Assembly: GCA_052387255.1 (NCBI GenBank) | Contig: JBQTJI010000081.1 | Coordinates: forward strand, 5,738-69,737 | Reading direction: 5' to 3' | From: JBBQXK01 sp052387255 | GTDB taxonomy: Bacteria; Pseudomonadota; Alphaproteobacteria; Rhodobacterales; Rhodobacteraceae | Length of the DNA: 64,000 nt | In this document: positions 24,948 to 33,123 of the stretch, in pieces | Layout: every line of letters starts with the position of its first letter | Numbering within the stretch: the first letter of the stretch is position 1 | Notes under the pieces: generated by a model | Seen by the model: the letters and a program-made list of their open reading frames with translations, nothing else | Databases searched by the model: none | What the model was told of the DNA's origin: nothing | Program-made: the position numbers and the translations under genes

Positions 24948-25654
24948 CACCCCGGCAACTGGCGTTCGACCTGCCGCACCGGCCCGCGCTGGACCGCGAG
25001 GCGTTCTTTGCCGCGCCGTCGAATGCCGCCGCGCTGGCGGCGGTCGAGGGGTGGCGCGGCTGGCCGGGGGGGCGGATGCTGCTGGTCGGGCCGACGGGGG
25101 CGGGCAAGACGCATCTGGCCCATGTGTTCGCCGCCGCCTGCCGGGGCGCAGTGGTGGTGCCCGCGCGCGGGCTGGTTGAGGCCGATGTGCCGCGCCTGGC
25201 GGCGCTGCCCGGTGTCGCGGTCGAGGATGCCGAGGCTGTGGCGGGCGACCGGGCCGCCGAGACGGTGCTGTTCCACCTGCACAACCTGGTGCTGGCCGAG
25301 GGCGGGCGGCTCTTGTTGACCGCCGCCCTGCCGCCGCGCGACTGGGGCGTCGGGCTGCCCGACCTGCTCAGCCGGATGCAGGCGGCCCCGCTGGTGCGGG
25401 TCGAGCCGCCCTGCGACGCGCTGCTGTCGGCGCTGCTGGAAAAGCTGTTCGCCGACCGCCAGATCGAGGTCACGCCGTCGCTGATCCGCTGGCTGGTGCC
25501 CCGGATCGAGCGGTCGTTCGCCGCCGCCGGGGAGGTGGTGGCACGGCTGGATGCGGCGGCCCTGGCGCGCCGCCAGCCCCTGACGCGCAAACTTGCCGCC
25601 GAGGTGCTGGGCCAGGTGCTGGACAGCGGCGCAGGCACAGGCGACGATGGCTGA
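24944..25654 (+). CDS. hda: Hda/DnaA-related regulatory ATPase
   Basis: A 236-residue AAA+ protein starting at a GTG inside the permease stop. It begins TPRQLAFDLPHRPALDREAFF, has a Walker A GPTGAGKTHLAHVF at residues 49-62, and keeps the DnaA-like lid (LLSALLEKLFADRQIEV, LVPRIERSFAAA). It lacks the DnaA C-terminal DNA-binding domain. Hda-type proteins stimulate DnaA-ATP hydrolysis with the sliding clamp to prevent re-initiation (HdaA in Caulobacter). The short LAFDL near the N-terminus fits a clamp-binding motif. Upstream permease and downstream ppk1 are a frequent alphaproteobacterial arrangement. Confidence 0.87.
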   Translation: MTPRQLAFDLPHRPALDREAFFAAPSNAAALAAVEGWRGWPGGRMLLVGPTGAGKTHLAHVFAAACRGAVVVPARGLVEADVPRLAALPGVAVEDAEAVAGDRAAETVLFHLHNLVLAEGGRLLLTAALPPRDWGVGLPDLLSRMQAAPLVRVEPPCDALLSALLEKLFADRQIEVTPSLIRWLVPRIERSFAAAGEVVARLDAAALARRQPLTRKLAAEVLGQVLDSGAGTGDDG

Positions 25655-27863
25655 ACCCCTTCCCCGAGTAGGCCCGATGTCCCAGTCCGATTTCCTGCGT
25701 GCCCCCTTTGCCGACCCCGTGGCCCTGCCCGACGGCGACATCACCGGCCCGCGCCGGTTCTTCAACCGCGAAATGTCGTGGCTGGCCTTCAACTGGCGCG
25801 TGCTGGACGAGGCGGGCAACCCCGCCGTGCCGCTCTTGGAACGGCTGCGGTTCCTGTCGATCAGCGCCACCAACCTGGACGAGTTCTATACCGTGCGCGT
25901 GGCCGGGCTGATGGCGCTGGTGCGCAACAACAACGCCTCGCTGTCCGAGGACGGGCGGACGGCGGCGGAACAGCTGGACCTGATCAACGCCGATGCGCGC
26001 CGCCTGATGCGGGTGCAGCAGACCGTCTACAACCGCCTGAAAAAGGCGATGGAGGCCAAGGGGATCGCGCTGCTGACCCGGTCCAAGCTGAACGCGCGCG
26101 ACCTGAAATTCCTCGAGGCGCATTTCCTGGACAAGGTGTTCCCGGTGCTGTCGCCGCTGGCCATCGACCCGGCGCATCCGTTTCCGTTCATCCCGAACAC
26201 CGGGTTCAGCCTGGCGCTGGAACTGGAACGCGCGACCGACCTGCGGCCCCTGCAGGCGCTGTTGCCGATTCCGCAGCAGATCGCGCGGTTCGTAGGCTTG
26301 CCCGCGGGCCCCGGCGAGCACCGGTTCCTGCCGCTGGAGGAGTTGCTGCTGTTGCATCTGGGGATGCTGTTTCCGGGCTATGTGGACCGGGGGCACTGCA
26401 CGTTCCGGGTGCTGCGCGACAGCGACCTGGAGGTCGAGGACGAGGCAGAGGATCTGGTGCGCGAGTTCGAGACGGCGCTGAAGCGGCGGCGGCGGGGCGA
26501 GGTGATCCGCCTGAAGATCAGCAAGGGCGCGCCCCCATCCCTGCGCGCGATCATCATGGAGGAACTGAGCGTCGGCGAGGCGCAGGTGGTCGAGGTGCGC
26601 GGCCTTCTGGGGGTGGCGGACCTCAAGGAACTGGTGCTGTCCAGCCGCAAGGACCTGCTCTGGCCGCCCTTCACCCCGCGCATCCCCGAACGGGTGAAGG
26701 ACCACGAGGACGACATGTTCGCGGCGATCCGGCAGAAGGACATGCTGCTGCATCACCCGTATGAATCGTTCGACATGGTGATCCGGTTCTTGCACCAGGC
26801 GGCGACCGACCCCAACGTGCTGGCGATCAAGCAGACGCTGTACCGCACGTCCTGGGACAGCCCCATCGTTTCGGCGCTGTGCGAGGCGGCCGAGGCGGGC
26901 AAGTCGGTGACAGCACTGGTCGAACTGAAAGCGCGCTTCGACGAGGCCGCGAACATCCGGCAGAGCCGCCGCCTGGAACGGGCGGGCGCGCATGTCGTCT
27001 ATGGCTTCATGAACTACAAGACCCATGCCAAGATCAGCACCGTGGTGCGGCGCGAGGGCGAAAACCTGGTGACCTATACCCACTACGGCACCGGCAACTA
27101 TCACCCGATCACGGCGCGCATCTATACCGACCTGTCGTTCTTTACCTGCGACCCCGCGCTTGGCCGCGATGCGACCAAGGTGTTCAACTATCTGTCGGGC
27201 TATGTGCAGCCGGCGGGGCTGGAGAACATCGCGATCAGCCCGATCACACTGAAGCCGCGCCTTCTGGCGCTGATCGCCGCCGAGGCCGACCATGCGCGGG
27301 CCGGGCGGCCGGGGGAGATCTGGCTGAAGCTGAACAGCCTGGTCGATCCCGAGGTGATCGACGCGCTTTATGCCGCCGCACAGGCCGGGGTCAGGATTTC
27401 CTGCGTGATCCGGGGGATGTGCTGCCTGCGCCCCGGCGTGCGGGGCTTAAGCGAGAACATCCGCGTCAAGTCGGTGGTGGGGCGGTTCCTGGAACACAGC
27501 CGCATCGTGTGCTTCGGCGACGGCCACGGCCTGCCGTCGCGCAAGGCGCGCGTGTTCTTCTCGTCCGCCGACTGGATGGGGCGGAACCTCACGCGCCGGG
27601 TCGAGACGCTGGTCGAGGCGCTGAACCCCACGGTCAAGGCGCAGATCACCAGCCAGATCATGGCCGCCAACATGGCGGACGAGGCGCAAAGCTGGGTCCT
27701 GGCGACGGACGGCAGCTATGCGCGGGCCGAGGCGGGGCCGGGGGCGTTCAACTGCCACCGCTTCTTCATGGAGAACCCGTCGCTGTCGGGGCGCGGCACG
27801 GCGGGGGCCAAGGACGTGCCGCGCCTGGCGCATCTGCAGGACGAGGCGGCGGTGCGGGAATAG
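25647..27863 (+). CDS. ppk1: Polyphosphate kinase 1
   Basis: A 738-residue polyphosphate kinase that reversibly transfers the gamma phosphate of ATP to inorganic polyphosphate. Domains in order: the N-terminal helical domain (RFFNREMSWLAFNWRVL and LRFLSISATNLDEFYTVRV), the head domain, and two PLD-like domains carrying the autophosphorylated His (about 479, in YTHYGTGNYHP) and the second His in RFLEHSRIVCFGDG. The ATG at 25647 overlaps hda by eight bases; ATG 25677 is an equally possible start. The coupling to hda links polyphosphate and replication control only by position. Confidence 0.94.
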   Translation: MAEPLPRVGPMSQSDFLRAPFADPVALPDGDITGPRRFFNREMSWLAFNWRVLDEAGNPAVPLLERLRFLSISATNLDEFYTVRVAGLMALVRNNNASLSEDGRTAAEQLDLINADARRLMRVQQTVYNRLKKAMEAKGIALLTRSKLNARDLKFLEAHFLDKVFPVLSPLAIDPAHPFPFIPNTGFSLALELERATDLRPLQALLPIPQQIARFVGLPAGPGEHRFLPLEELLLLHLGMLFPGYVDRGHCTFRVLRDSDLEVEDEAEDLVREFETALKRRRRGEVIRLKISKGAPPSLRAIIMEELSVGEAQVVEVRGLLGVADLKELVLSSRKDLLWPPFTPRIPERVKDHEDDMFAAIRQKDMLLHHPYESFDMVIRFLHQAATDPNVLAIKQTLYRTSWDSPIVSALCEAAEAGKSVTALVELKARFDEAANIRQSRRLERAGAHVVYGFMNYKTHAKISTVVRREGENLVTYTHYGTGNYHPITARIYTDLSFFTCDPALGRDATKVFNYLSGYVQPAGLENIAISPITLKPRLLALIAAEADHARAGRPGEIWLKLNSLVDPEVIDALYAAAQAGVRISCVIRGMCCLRPGVRGLSENIRVKSVVGRFLEHSRIVCFGDGHGLPSRKARVFFSSADWMGRNLTRRVETLVEALNPTVKAQITSQIMAANMADEAQSWVLATDGSYARAEAGPGAFNCHRFFMENPSLSGRGTAGAKDVPRLAHLQDEAAVRE

Positions 27864-27900
27864 GGTGCGCGCGGCCGCGCCCCCAAGGCAAAGGCGGTGC

Positions 27901-27949
27901 ACCCCCCTCACCCCATCCCTCTCCCCCAAGGGGAGAGGGAGGCGCATCA
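27901..27949 (-). repeat. Dispersed hairpin repeat, copy 1
   Basis: A perfect hairpin (10-base arms CCCTCTCCCC/GGGGAGAGGG, loop CAA) at 27917-27939 sits in a 49-base element. Read on the minus strand it starts TGATGCGCCTCCCTCTCCCC. The same sequence recurs on the plus strand at 60881-60916, lacking 12 internal bases. It lies between ppk1 and an SRPBCC gene. Confidence 0.75.
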
Positions 27950-28009
27950 ATGCCTTGCGTCGCGGTCGCGGGACCGTATCATGGCGTGCCGAGACGGCGG
28001 AGGACAGCC

Positions 28010-28471
28010 ATGCCCGACAGCGATTTCGCGATGGCGGCGGAGGGGCCGCAGGCGGTCAGCGTGACGCGCAGTTTCGCCCATGCGCCGGAAAAGGTGATCT
28101 GGGCCTTCCTCGACCCCGAGATGCTCCGCGCCTGGATGGGGGCCGAGGCGATGCCGCTGGAGATCTGCGAATGCGATCCGCAGGCGGGGGGGCGGTTTCG
28201 CCATGCCTGGACCCTGCCCGACGGATCGAAATCGTGGTGTGCGGGGACGTTCACGGCGGTCGAGCATGACCATCTGGTGCACAGCGAGGTGTGGAAGCCC
28301 GACTGGACCGGGGGCGAGACGCGGGTGGTGAAACATGTGCAGGTGCAGGACGGCCGCACCCATCTGCGGATGCAGATCACCTATGCCAGCCCGGACGCGC
28401 GGAACGCCGCGATGGCGGCGATGGCCACCGGGCTGCGCAATTCTTGGGACCGACTGGAGGCGCTGGAATAG
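28010..28471 (+). CDS. SRPBCC/AHSA1-domain protein
   Basis: A 153-residue START-like protein with the AHSA1 (activator of Hsp90 homologue type) layout: VTRSFAHAPEKVIWAFLDPEMLRAWMG, a GGRFRHAWTLPDGS strand, then VEHDHLVHSEVWKPDW and the long C-terminal helix NAAMAAMATGLRNSWDRLEALE. Members bind hydrophobic ligands or stress-response partners; no specific function can be given. GGAGG lies six bases before the ATG. It converges on murD across a large inverted repeat. Confidence 0.82.
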   Translation: MPDSDFAMAAEGPQAVSVTRSFAHAPEKVIWAFLDPEMLRAWMGAEAMPLEICECDPQAGGRFRHAWTLPDGSKSWCAGTFTAVEHDHLVHSEVWKPDWTGGETRVVKHVQVQDGRTHLRMQITYASPDARNAAMAAMATGLRNSWDRLEALE

Positions 28472-28487
28472 CGCAAGCCGACGCTCG

Positions 28488-28546
28488 TCAGCCCTGACGG
28501 GCTTCCTCGCTGGTGCGGCACCAGCGAAGAAGCCCGTCAGGGCTGA
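28488..28546. terminator. 59-base near-perfect inverted repeat between convergent genes
   Basis: Outer arms of 18 bases (28488-28505 and 28529-28546) pair perfectly. After one mismatch, inner arms of 10 bases (28507-28516 and 28518-28527) also pair, leaving a single central base. The outer arm holds its own GCCC-TGAC-GGGC palindrome. It stands between the SRPBCC stop (28471) and the murD stop (28554) and is a likely bidirectional terminator, although its length also suits a small mobile element. Confidence 0.75.
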
Positions 28547-28553
28547 TGAGCGG

Positions 28554-29951
28554 TCAGCCAAGCGCCTGGACCAGCGCCGTGAAATCCTCGCCGCGCTTTT
28601 CGAAGTTGGGGTACTGGTCGAAGCTGGCGGCGGCGGGGGCGAGCAGGACCACGTCGCCCGGCTGTGCCTCGGACGCTGCGGCGGCCACGGCGCGGGCCAT
28701 GGTTTCGCAGATCTCGTGCGGGGTGTCGCCCAGCTGCAGGGCAAAGTCGCGGGCGGAATGGCCGATGAGATAGGCCTTGGCGACCGACCCCAGATGCGGA
28801 GCCAGGGCAGCGATGCCGCCGTCCTTGCCCAGGCCCCCCGCGATCCAGCGGATGCGGGGGAAGGCCTGCAGCGCCTTGGCGGCGCTGTCGACGTTGGTGG
28901 CCTTGCTGTCGTTGACAAAGCGCACGCCTGCCCGGTTGCGGATCGTCTGGCTGCGGTGCGGCAGGCCGGCGAAACTGTGGAACGCTTCTTCGATGGCCTT
29001 CGGCCCTAGGCCCATGGACCGCGCGGCGGCGTAGGCCGCGCAGGCGTTCTGGTGGTTGTGGGCACCGGGCAGCCCGGCCACGCCGCGCAGGTCGACCGAG
29101 GCCACCTGTTTCCCTTTGCGCCATTCGGCGAGGAACCCCTTGCGCGCGAAGACCGACCAGCCGAACCCCTCGAGCTTTTGCCCCGACGAGATGCGGATCA
29201 CGCGGTCGTCCTGTGGCCCCTGCCCCATCTGCCCGGCCAGAAAGCGGCCCTCGGGCTCGTCCACGCCGATCACCGCGCGGTCGGGCCCGCCTTGGGTGAA
29301 GAGCCGGGCCTTGGCGGCAAAGTAGCCGCCCATGCCGTTGTGGCGGTCGAGGTGGTCGGGCGAGAGGTTGGTGAAGACCGCGACATCGGGGGTCAGCGCG
29401 CGGGCAAGATCGGTCTGGTAGGACGACAGTTCCAGCACCACGACCTCGCCGTCCTGCGCCGGGTCGAGGTCGAGCACGCCGCGCCCGATGTTGCCCGCCA
29501 TCTGCGCCGGGCGGCCGCCGGCCACGAGGATGTGGTGGATCAGCGCCGTGGTGGTGGACTTGCCGTTCGATCCGGTGACGCAGATCACGCGGGGGGTCTG
29601 GTCGAACTGGTCCCAGCTTTCCGTCGCGAAGGACCGGAAGAACAGGCCGATGTCGTTGTCGACGGGCACGCCTGCGTCCAGCGCGCGGGCGATCACGGGG
29701 TGCGGGCGGGGGTAGAGGTGCGGGATGCCGGGCGAGGTGACCAGCAGGCCCAGGGATTCGACCGCGGTTGCGCGGGTCAGGTCGGTGCAGGCAAAGCCTT
29801 CGGCCTCGGCCCGCGCGCGGGCCTCGGGGCTGTCGTCCCACAGCACCGGCTGCGCCCCGCCTGCAACCAGCGCGCGGGCCGTGGACAGGCCGGACCGCCC
29901 GAGGCCCAGAACCCCCACGCGCACGCCCGCATGGCCCTTGACCGGAATCAT
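28554..29951 (-). CDS. murD: UDP-N-acetylmuramoyl-L-alanine--D-glutamate ligase
   Basis: A 465-residue Mur ligase that adds D-glutamate to UDP-MurNAc-L-Ala in the cytosol. It has GVLGLGRSGLSTARAL (UDP-substrate domain), VTGSNGKSTTTALIHH (ATP P-loop, about residue 120), ELSSYQTDLA, TNLSPDHLDRH, the central-domain HNHQNACAAYAAAR and FVNDSKATNVDSAAKAL. The ATG at 29951 begins MIPVKGHAGVRVGVLG; sequence upstream in frame belongs to intergenic DNA and the SDR. In most relatives murD lies next to mraY and ftsW; here it is separated from ftsW-murG-murC by about 1.3 kb of unrelated plus-strand genes and an SDR. Confidence 0.95.
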   Translation of the reverse strand: MIPVKGHAGVRVGVLGLGRSGLSTARALVAGGAQPVLWDDSPEARARAEAEGFACTDLTRATAVESLGLLVTSPGIPHLYPRPHPVIARALDAGVPVDNDIGLFFRSFATESWDQFDQTPRVICVTGSNGKSTTTALIHHILVAGGRPAQMAGNIGRGVLDLDPAQDGEVVVLELSSYQTDLARALTPDVAVFTNLSPDHLDRHNGMGGYFAAKARLFTQGGPDRAVIGVDEPEGRFLAGQMGQGPQDDRVIRISSGQKLEGFGWSVFARKGFLAEWRKGKQVASVDLRGVAGLPGAHNHQNACAAYAAARSMGLGPKAIEEAFHSFAGLPHRSQTIRNRAGVRFVNDSKATNVDSAAKALQAFPRIRWIAGGLGKDGGIAALAPHLGSVAKAYLIGHSARDFALQLGDTPHEICETMARAVAAAASEAQPGDVVLLAPAAASFDQYPNFEKRGEDFTALVQALG

Positions 29952-30103
29952 CTGATCGCCCCCCGTCTGATGGTCGCGCAGAATGGGGGGGTGGGCAGCC
30001 GGGTGCAAGGGCGGGCCGCCGTGGCGCGGGCGGGGCACAGCCGGGCCGGTCGGGCAGGGCCGGGCCGGTCGAGCAGGGCCGGTGTCGTGACGGACGCCGC
30101 AAG

Positions 30104-30148
30104 CGAAATCCACGTGGATTTCGGGCCCGGAAAACACCTGTTTTCCGG
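30104..30148. terminator. Tandem palindromes downstream of SDR gene
   Basis: A perfect 20-base palindrome (30104-30123, arms CGAAATCCAC/GTGGATTTCG) is followed after three bases by 10-base arms CCGGAAAACA/TGTTTTCCGG with a CC loop (30127-30148). Layout, stem order and outer bases match the pair at 4744-4787 although the stem centres differ. It follows the SDR stop on the minus strand and precedes murD. Confidence 0.65.
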
Positions 30149-30157
30149 CTTCCGGCG

Positions 30158-30829
30158 CTACCACGGGATCGGCGTGCGGCGGCGGAAGAAGCCGCCGGTG
30201 GGCCCGTCGTCGGGCAGGAGCGCCAGCCAGACCGGCGTGTCGGCCCCCTGCTCGGGCGTCAGGGGCGCGCCCGGACCGCCCATGCGCGTGGCGACCCAGC
30301 CCGGACAGCAGGCGTTGACCTTGACCCCCGGCGGCAGGTCGCGCGGCAGGGCACGGGTCAGCGCGTTGAGCGCCGCCTTGGCCACGCCGTAGGCGCCCGG
30401 TCCGCCCAGCCCCTCGGCATGCGCGCCCCAGCCCGACGACAGGTTGACGATCCGGCCCCAGCCGGTGCCCTGCCAGCGGGGCAGGATCAGGCGGATCAGG
30501 TCGAGGGGGGCGGCGACCATCACCTCCATCGCAACCGCGAAATCCGAGCGGCGGTCGAGCAGCGAGACGTCGTTCAGGACCCCTGCGTTGTTCACCAGGA
30601 TGTCGAAGCCGCCGGTCTGCGTCATCAGGGCGAACGCCGTGTCGGGGTCCTCGAGATCGAGCCGGGCAAAGGCCACGCCGAGGTCGGCCGCCGCCTGCCG
30701 CCCCTCGGCGTCGCTGCGCGCGCCGATGGTGACGGCGCAGCCCCGCGCCTTGAGGCCCGCCGCGATGGCGCGCCCGATGCCGCGGTTGCCGCCGGTGACA
30801 AGGGCGGTGGGGACCAGGGGGCGGGGCAT
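30158..30829 (-). CDS. Short-chain dehydrogenase/reductase
   Basis: A 223-residue classical SDR. It has the NAD(P)-binding TGGNRGIGRAIAAGL near the N-terminus, the NNAG motif (DILVNNAGVLNDVS), and the catalytic Ser-Tyr-Lys in NLSSGWGAHAEGLGGPGAYGVAK. The basic ARS after the second strand favours NADPH. The C-terminus is short and ends FFRRRTPIPW. Substrate is unknown. The start at 30829 follows a GGAG and is preferred over ATG 30838. It is divergent from the secreted protein gene and is separated from murD by tandem palindromes. Confidence 0.8.
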   Translation of the reverse strand: MPRPLVPTALVTGGNRGIGRAIAAGLKARGCAVTIGARSDAEGRQAAADLGVAFARLDLEDPDTAFALMTQTGGFDILVNNAGVLNDVSLLDRRSDFAVAMEVMVAAPLDLIRLILPRWQGTGWGRIVNLSSGWGAHAEGLGGPGAYGVAKAALNALTRALPRDLPPGVKVNACCPGWVATRMGGPGAPLTPEQGADTPVWLALLPDDGPTGGFFRRRTPIPW

Positions 30830-30945
30830 GGAGGACACTCCGTTTGCACAGGCGGGCAGGCGTGCAGGCTAGCAGGGGACGAATCGCCTTGCCAAGGGCG
30901 GGGCGGTCATGGCCCCCTGTCGGCGTTGCCACCGAAGGATCCGAC

Positions 30946-31458
30946 ATGCGCCTGCCGCTTGCCCTGCTGCTGTTGTCCCTGTGCGCTCCCGCCCTGGCGC
31001 AGGAGATCCGCACCGACATCTACTATCGCCTGCATACCGAATACCTCGGCCCCGACATGCCGCTGGGGGTCGTCAACGGGGGCGATCTGAACAACGCGGC
31101 GATGCTGGAGCCTTTGGCCGAATCCTCCGCGCAATACTGGCACATCGTGCCCTCGGCGCGCGGCACGATCCGGCTGACGACGATGTTCCGGGGCCAGGGC
31201 GAATGCCTGGGGGTGATCCTGGAGGGGGCACGGACGGGCGAGGCGGCGCTGCTGCCCTGCAACGAGGAGGCCGGGCAACGCTGGACCCTGGACACGCGCG
31301 AGGCGCGGCTGCGCCTGTCGAACGACGCGGCGGGGGCGACGAAGTGCCTGGACGTGATCGGCAACGGCGCGGGCAAGAACCGGCTGTACCTGAACGACTG
31401 CGGGTTCTGGGCGGGGCAGCTGTGGACGCTGAAGCCGACGCTGCAGCCGTTGCAGTGA
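30946..31458 (+). CDS. Secreted beta-trefoil (ricin-like) protein
   Basis: A 170-residue protein with a signal peptide (MRLPLALLLLSLCAPALA, cleaved before QEIR). The mature part has Q-x-W-like repeats spaced as in ricin B-type trefoils (SAQYWHIVP, AGQRWTLDT, AGQLWTLKP) and cysteines in GECLGVI, LPCNEE, TKCLDVI and LNDCGFW. Such folds bind carbohydrates. The ligand is unknown. AAGGA lies seven bases before the ATG. Its stop overlaps the next gene (TGATG), implying translational coupling to a cytosolic PNPOx-like protein, an odd pairing. Confidence 0.7.
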   Translation: MRLPLALLLLSLCAPALAQEIRTDIYYRLHTEYLGPDMPLGVVNGGDLNNAAMLEPLAESSAQYWHIVPSARGTIRLTTMFRGQGECLGVILEGARTGEAALLPCNEEAGQRWTLDTREARLRLSNDAAGATKCLDVIGNGAGKNRLYLNDCGFWAGQLWTLKPTLQPLQ

Positions 31459-31916
31459 TGGCGCGGCCGTTCGACCCCGAGGCCGTGCTGGCGCTGCCGC
31501 TGATGGCGAACCTCGCCACGATGTCGCCCGACGGCCCGCGCAACGCGCCGGTGTGGTTCCTGTGGGAAGGGGGGGCGCTGTGGATGCTGGGGTCGGCGGA
31601 GGCGCGTTCTGTGATCCGGCTGCAGGCCGACCCGCGCTCTGCGGTCGAGATCGTGCGGTTCGACAATGACGCGGGCGTGCTGCTGCATCTGGGCCTGCGC
31701 GGAGTGGCAGAGGTCTGCCCGATGGACCCCGACCTGTTCCGCAGGCTCTTGCGCAAGTACCTCGGACCGGACGAGGCCGCCTGGAACTCCTGGTTCATCG
31801 ACACCGTCGCCGCCATCGACCACCCCGACGGGCGGCTGATCCGGCTGGTGCCCGACAGCGTGTTCACCAACAACGTGTCGTATTTCCGCACGGGGCCGGA
31901 GATGGCGTGGCCGTGA
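31458..31916 (+). CDS. PNPOx-like flavin/F420-fold protein
   Basis: A 152-residue split-barrel protein of the pyridoxamine 5'-phosphate oxidase-like superfamily. It begins ARPFDPEAVLALPLMANLATM and has SPDGPRNAPVWFLWEGGALWM, SAEARSVIRLQADPRSAVEIV and LHLGLRGVAEV, the usual strand pattern for flavin binding. True PdxH enzymes are longer and have a distinct C-terminus, so this is a general flavin- or haem-binding family member of unknown reaction. The ATG overlaps the preceding stop. It converges on four small membrane genes. Confidence 0.78.
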   Translation: MARPFDPEAVLALPLMANLATMSPDGPRNAPVWFLWEGGALWMLGSAEARSVIRLQADPRSAVEIVRFDNDAGVLLHLGLRGVAEVCPMDPDLFRRLLRKYLGPDEAAWNSWFIDTVAAIDHPDGRLIRLVPDSVFTNNVSYFRTGPEMAWP

Positions 31917-31966
31917 AGGGCCATCTGGCGGGAGGCGTACAGGCGAGCGAGTGACGGCCTGTCGCC

Positions 31967-32254
31967 CTACCCCCGCCGCCCCACCATCCGTCCCAGCACT
32001 CCGCCCACCACCGCCACGAAGGCCGCCGGGAGCAGGACGAAGCCCGACAGCATGACCCAGGGCAGCGAGCGGGCGGTGGTCATGCCGTCGCGGGCGGCGT
32101 AGCCGAAGACGGCCAGTGCGGCGAGGGTGAGGGCTGCGGCCATCCGCCATGCCGGGCGCATCGTTCCTGCTCGGGCGGTCAGGCGGGCGGCGATGAGGGC
32201 GGGCAGGATCAGGGCGGCGAGGGGGAGGGCGTAGAGGAGCGCCTCTGCCTGCAC
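31967..32254 (-). CDS. Small membrane protein, unassigned
   Basis: A 95-residue hydrophobic protein with about three membrane segments (LLYALPLAALILPALIAA, MAAALTLAALAVFGYAA and WVMLSGFVLLPAAFVAVVGG), ending GRMVGRRG. It starts four bases after the stop of the second DUF2484 gene, so it is probably the last gene of the ftsW-murG-murC transcript. No family is recognised. It may take part in envelope assembly by context alone. Confidence 0.65.
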   Translation of the reverse strand: MQAEALLYALPLAALILPALIAARLTARAGTMRPAWRMAAALTLAALAVFGYAARDGMTTARSLPWVMLSGFVLLPAAFVAVVGGVLGRMVGRRG

Positions 32255-32258
32255 CGGA

Positions 32259-32516
32259 TCACTCCGCCTGGCCGAGGGCCTGGCGGCGCAGCCAGCGCCA
32301 GAGGTACACCACCGGCCAGCGCAGCACGCTCATGCCTGCCGCCAGCGCCAGCAGGCCCCAGAGCGGGCCGTTTTCGTAGGTGACCCAGCCGAGGATGGGG
32401 ATGCCTGCGACGATCAGCACGATGGCGGCGGGCCAGTGCTTGCGCCGCGAGGGGAACATCGCGGCGACATTGGCGGCCACGGCCCAGAGGCAGGCGGCGA
32501 TGAGCGAGAGGTTCAT
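32259..32516 (-). CDS. DUF2484-family small membrane protein (copy 2)
   Basis: An 85-residue protein beginning MNLSLIAACLWAVAANVAAMFPSRR-like sequence typical of DUF2484, with two or three membrane helices (AAIVLIVAGIPILGWVTY and LLALAAGMSVLRW). This family sits between murC and murB in many Rhodobacterales and has no known role. Its ATG overlaps the stop of another DUF2484-like gene (ATGA), so the pair looks like a tandem duplication. Confidence 0.75.
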   Translation of the reverse strand: MNLSLIAACLWAVAANVAAMFPSRRKHWPAAIVLIVAGIPILGWVTYENGPLWGLLALAAGMSVLRWPVVYLWRWLRRQALGQAE

Positions 32517-32788
32517 TCCGGCCCCCGTTGCAGTTCGGGGGGCAGCGCCACGGGCCGCCCTGTGCTGCGTTTCCAGAAATAGATCAGCGGGTTGCGGAAC
32601 ATCGACAGGAACGCGAGCAGGCTGATGCCTGCCCAGATCCAGCCCTGCGCGACGCCGATCCAGACGATCAGCACCGGGGCCAGCGCCAGCAGGATCACCC
32701 CCGGCACCATCTGGCGGCGCATCGGCAGGAAGGCCGTGGCGGTGGCGGCGAAAACCCAAAGCGCGGCAGCGATGAGCGATGGTGTCAT
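32513..32788 (-). CDS. DUF2484-family small membrane protein (copy 1)
   Basis: A 91-residue protein with the same opening pattern as the following gene (MTPSLIAAALWVFAATATAF, then PMRRQMVPG) and helices VILLALAPVLIVWIGV and AGISLLAFLSMFRNP. The shared SLIAA-LW-AA--AF-P-RR pattern and length indicate a diverged duplicate. The start overlaps the preceding small gene by four bases. Function is unknown. Confidence 0.75.
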   Translation of the reverse strand: MTPSLIAAALWVFAATATAFLPMRRQMVPGVILLALAPVLIVWIGVAQGWIWAGISLLAFLSMFRNPLIYFWKRSTGRPVALPPELQRGPE

Positions 32789-33123
32789 GGTGCGAGATCG
32801 TCGGGATGGCGGACGTGCCGGGTGGGTCTGGCGACAGGCGGCGCGATCAGGCGGCGGGCAAGGCCGATGAGCGCGCAGATGATCATTCCCCAGAACGCGG
32901 CAAGCGCGATCAGGCCGCTGACCGCCAGGGCCTGCATCTGCGACGTGACCGGCACCAGGAATGCCGTTGCGAACAGCATGCCGACCCCGAGCAGCCCCAG
33001 GGCAGCGATCCCGAAGATCCAGCGCCGCTCGCTGCGGTCGAGCGACCCCAAGGCAAGGCCCCCGGCCAGCAGCCACAGCACCAGCAGGGTCGCGGGGTGC
33101 TGTTCGACCAGCCACAGGTTCAT
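32785..33123 (-). CDS. Small membrane protein after murC
   Basis: A 112-residue protein with three predicted helices (ATLLVLWLLAGGLALG, WIFGIAALGLLGVGMLFAT and AVSGLIALAAFWGMIICALIG) and a basic C-terminal tail. Its ATG overlaps the murC stop (ATGA), so it is translated with murC. No known domain is recognised. Position suggests a role linked to envelope synthesis, but that is inference. Confidence 0.7.
   Translation of the reverse strand: MNLWLVEQHPATLLVLWLLAGGLALGSLDRSERRWIFGIAALGLLGVGMLFATAFLVPVTSQMQALAVSGLIALAAFWGMIICALIGLARRLIAPPVARPTRHVRHPDDLAP

Noticed and set aside
27917..27939. CRISPR-like or Rho-independent terminator reading of the C/G-rich hairpins
   Set aside because: Copies are single, not arrayed with spacers, and no T-run follows the stems, so they are listed as dispersed repeats.
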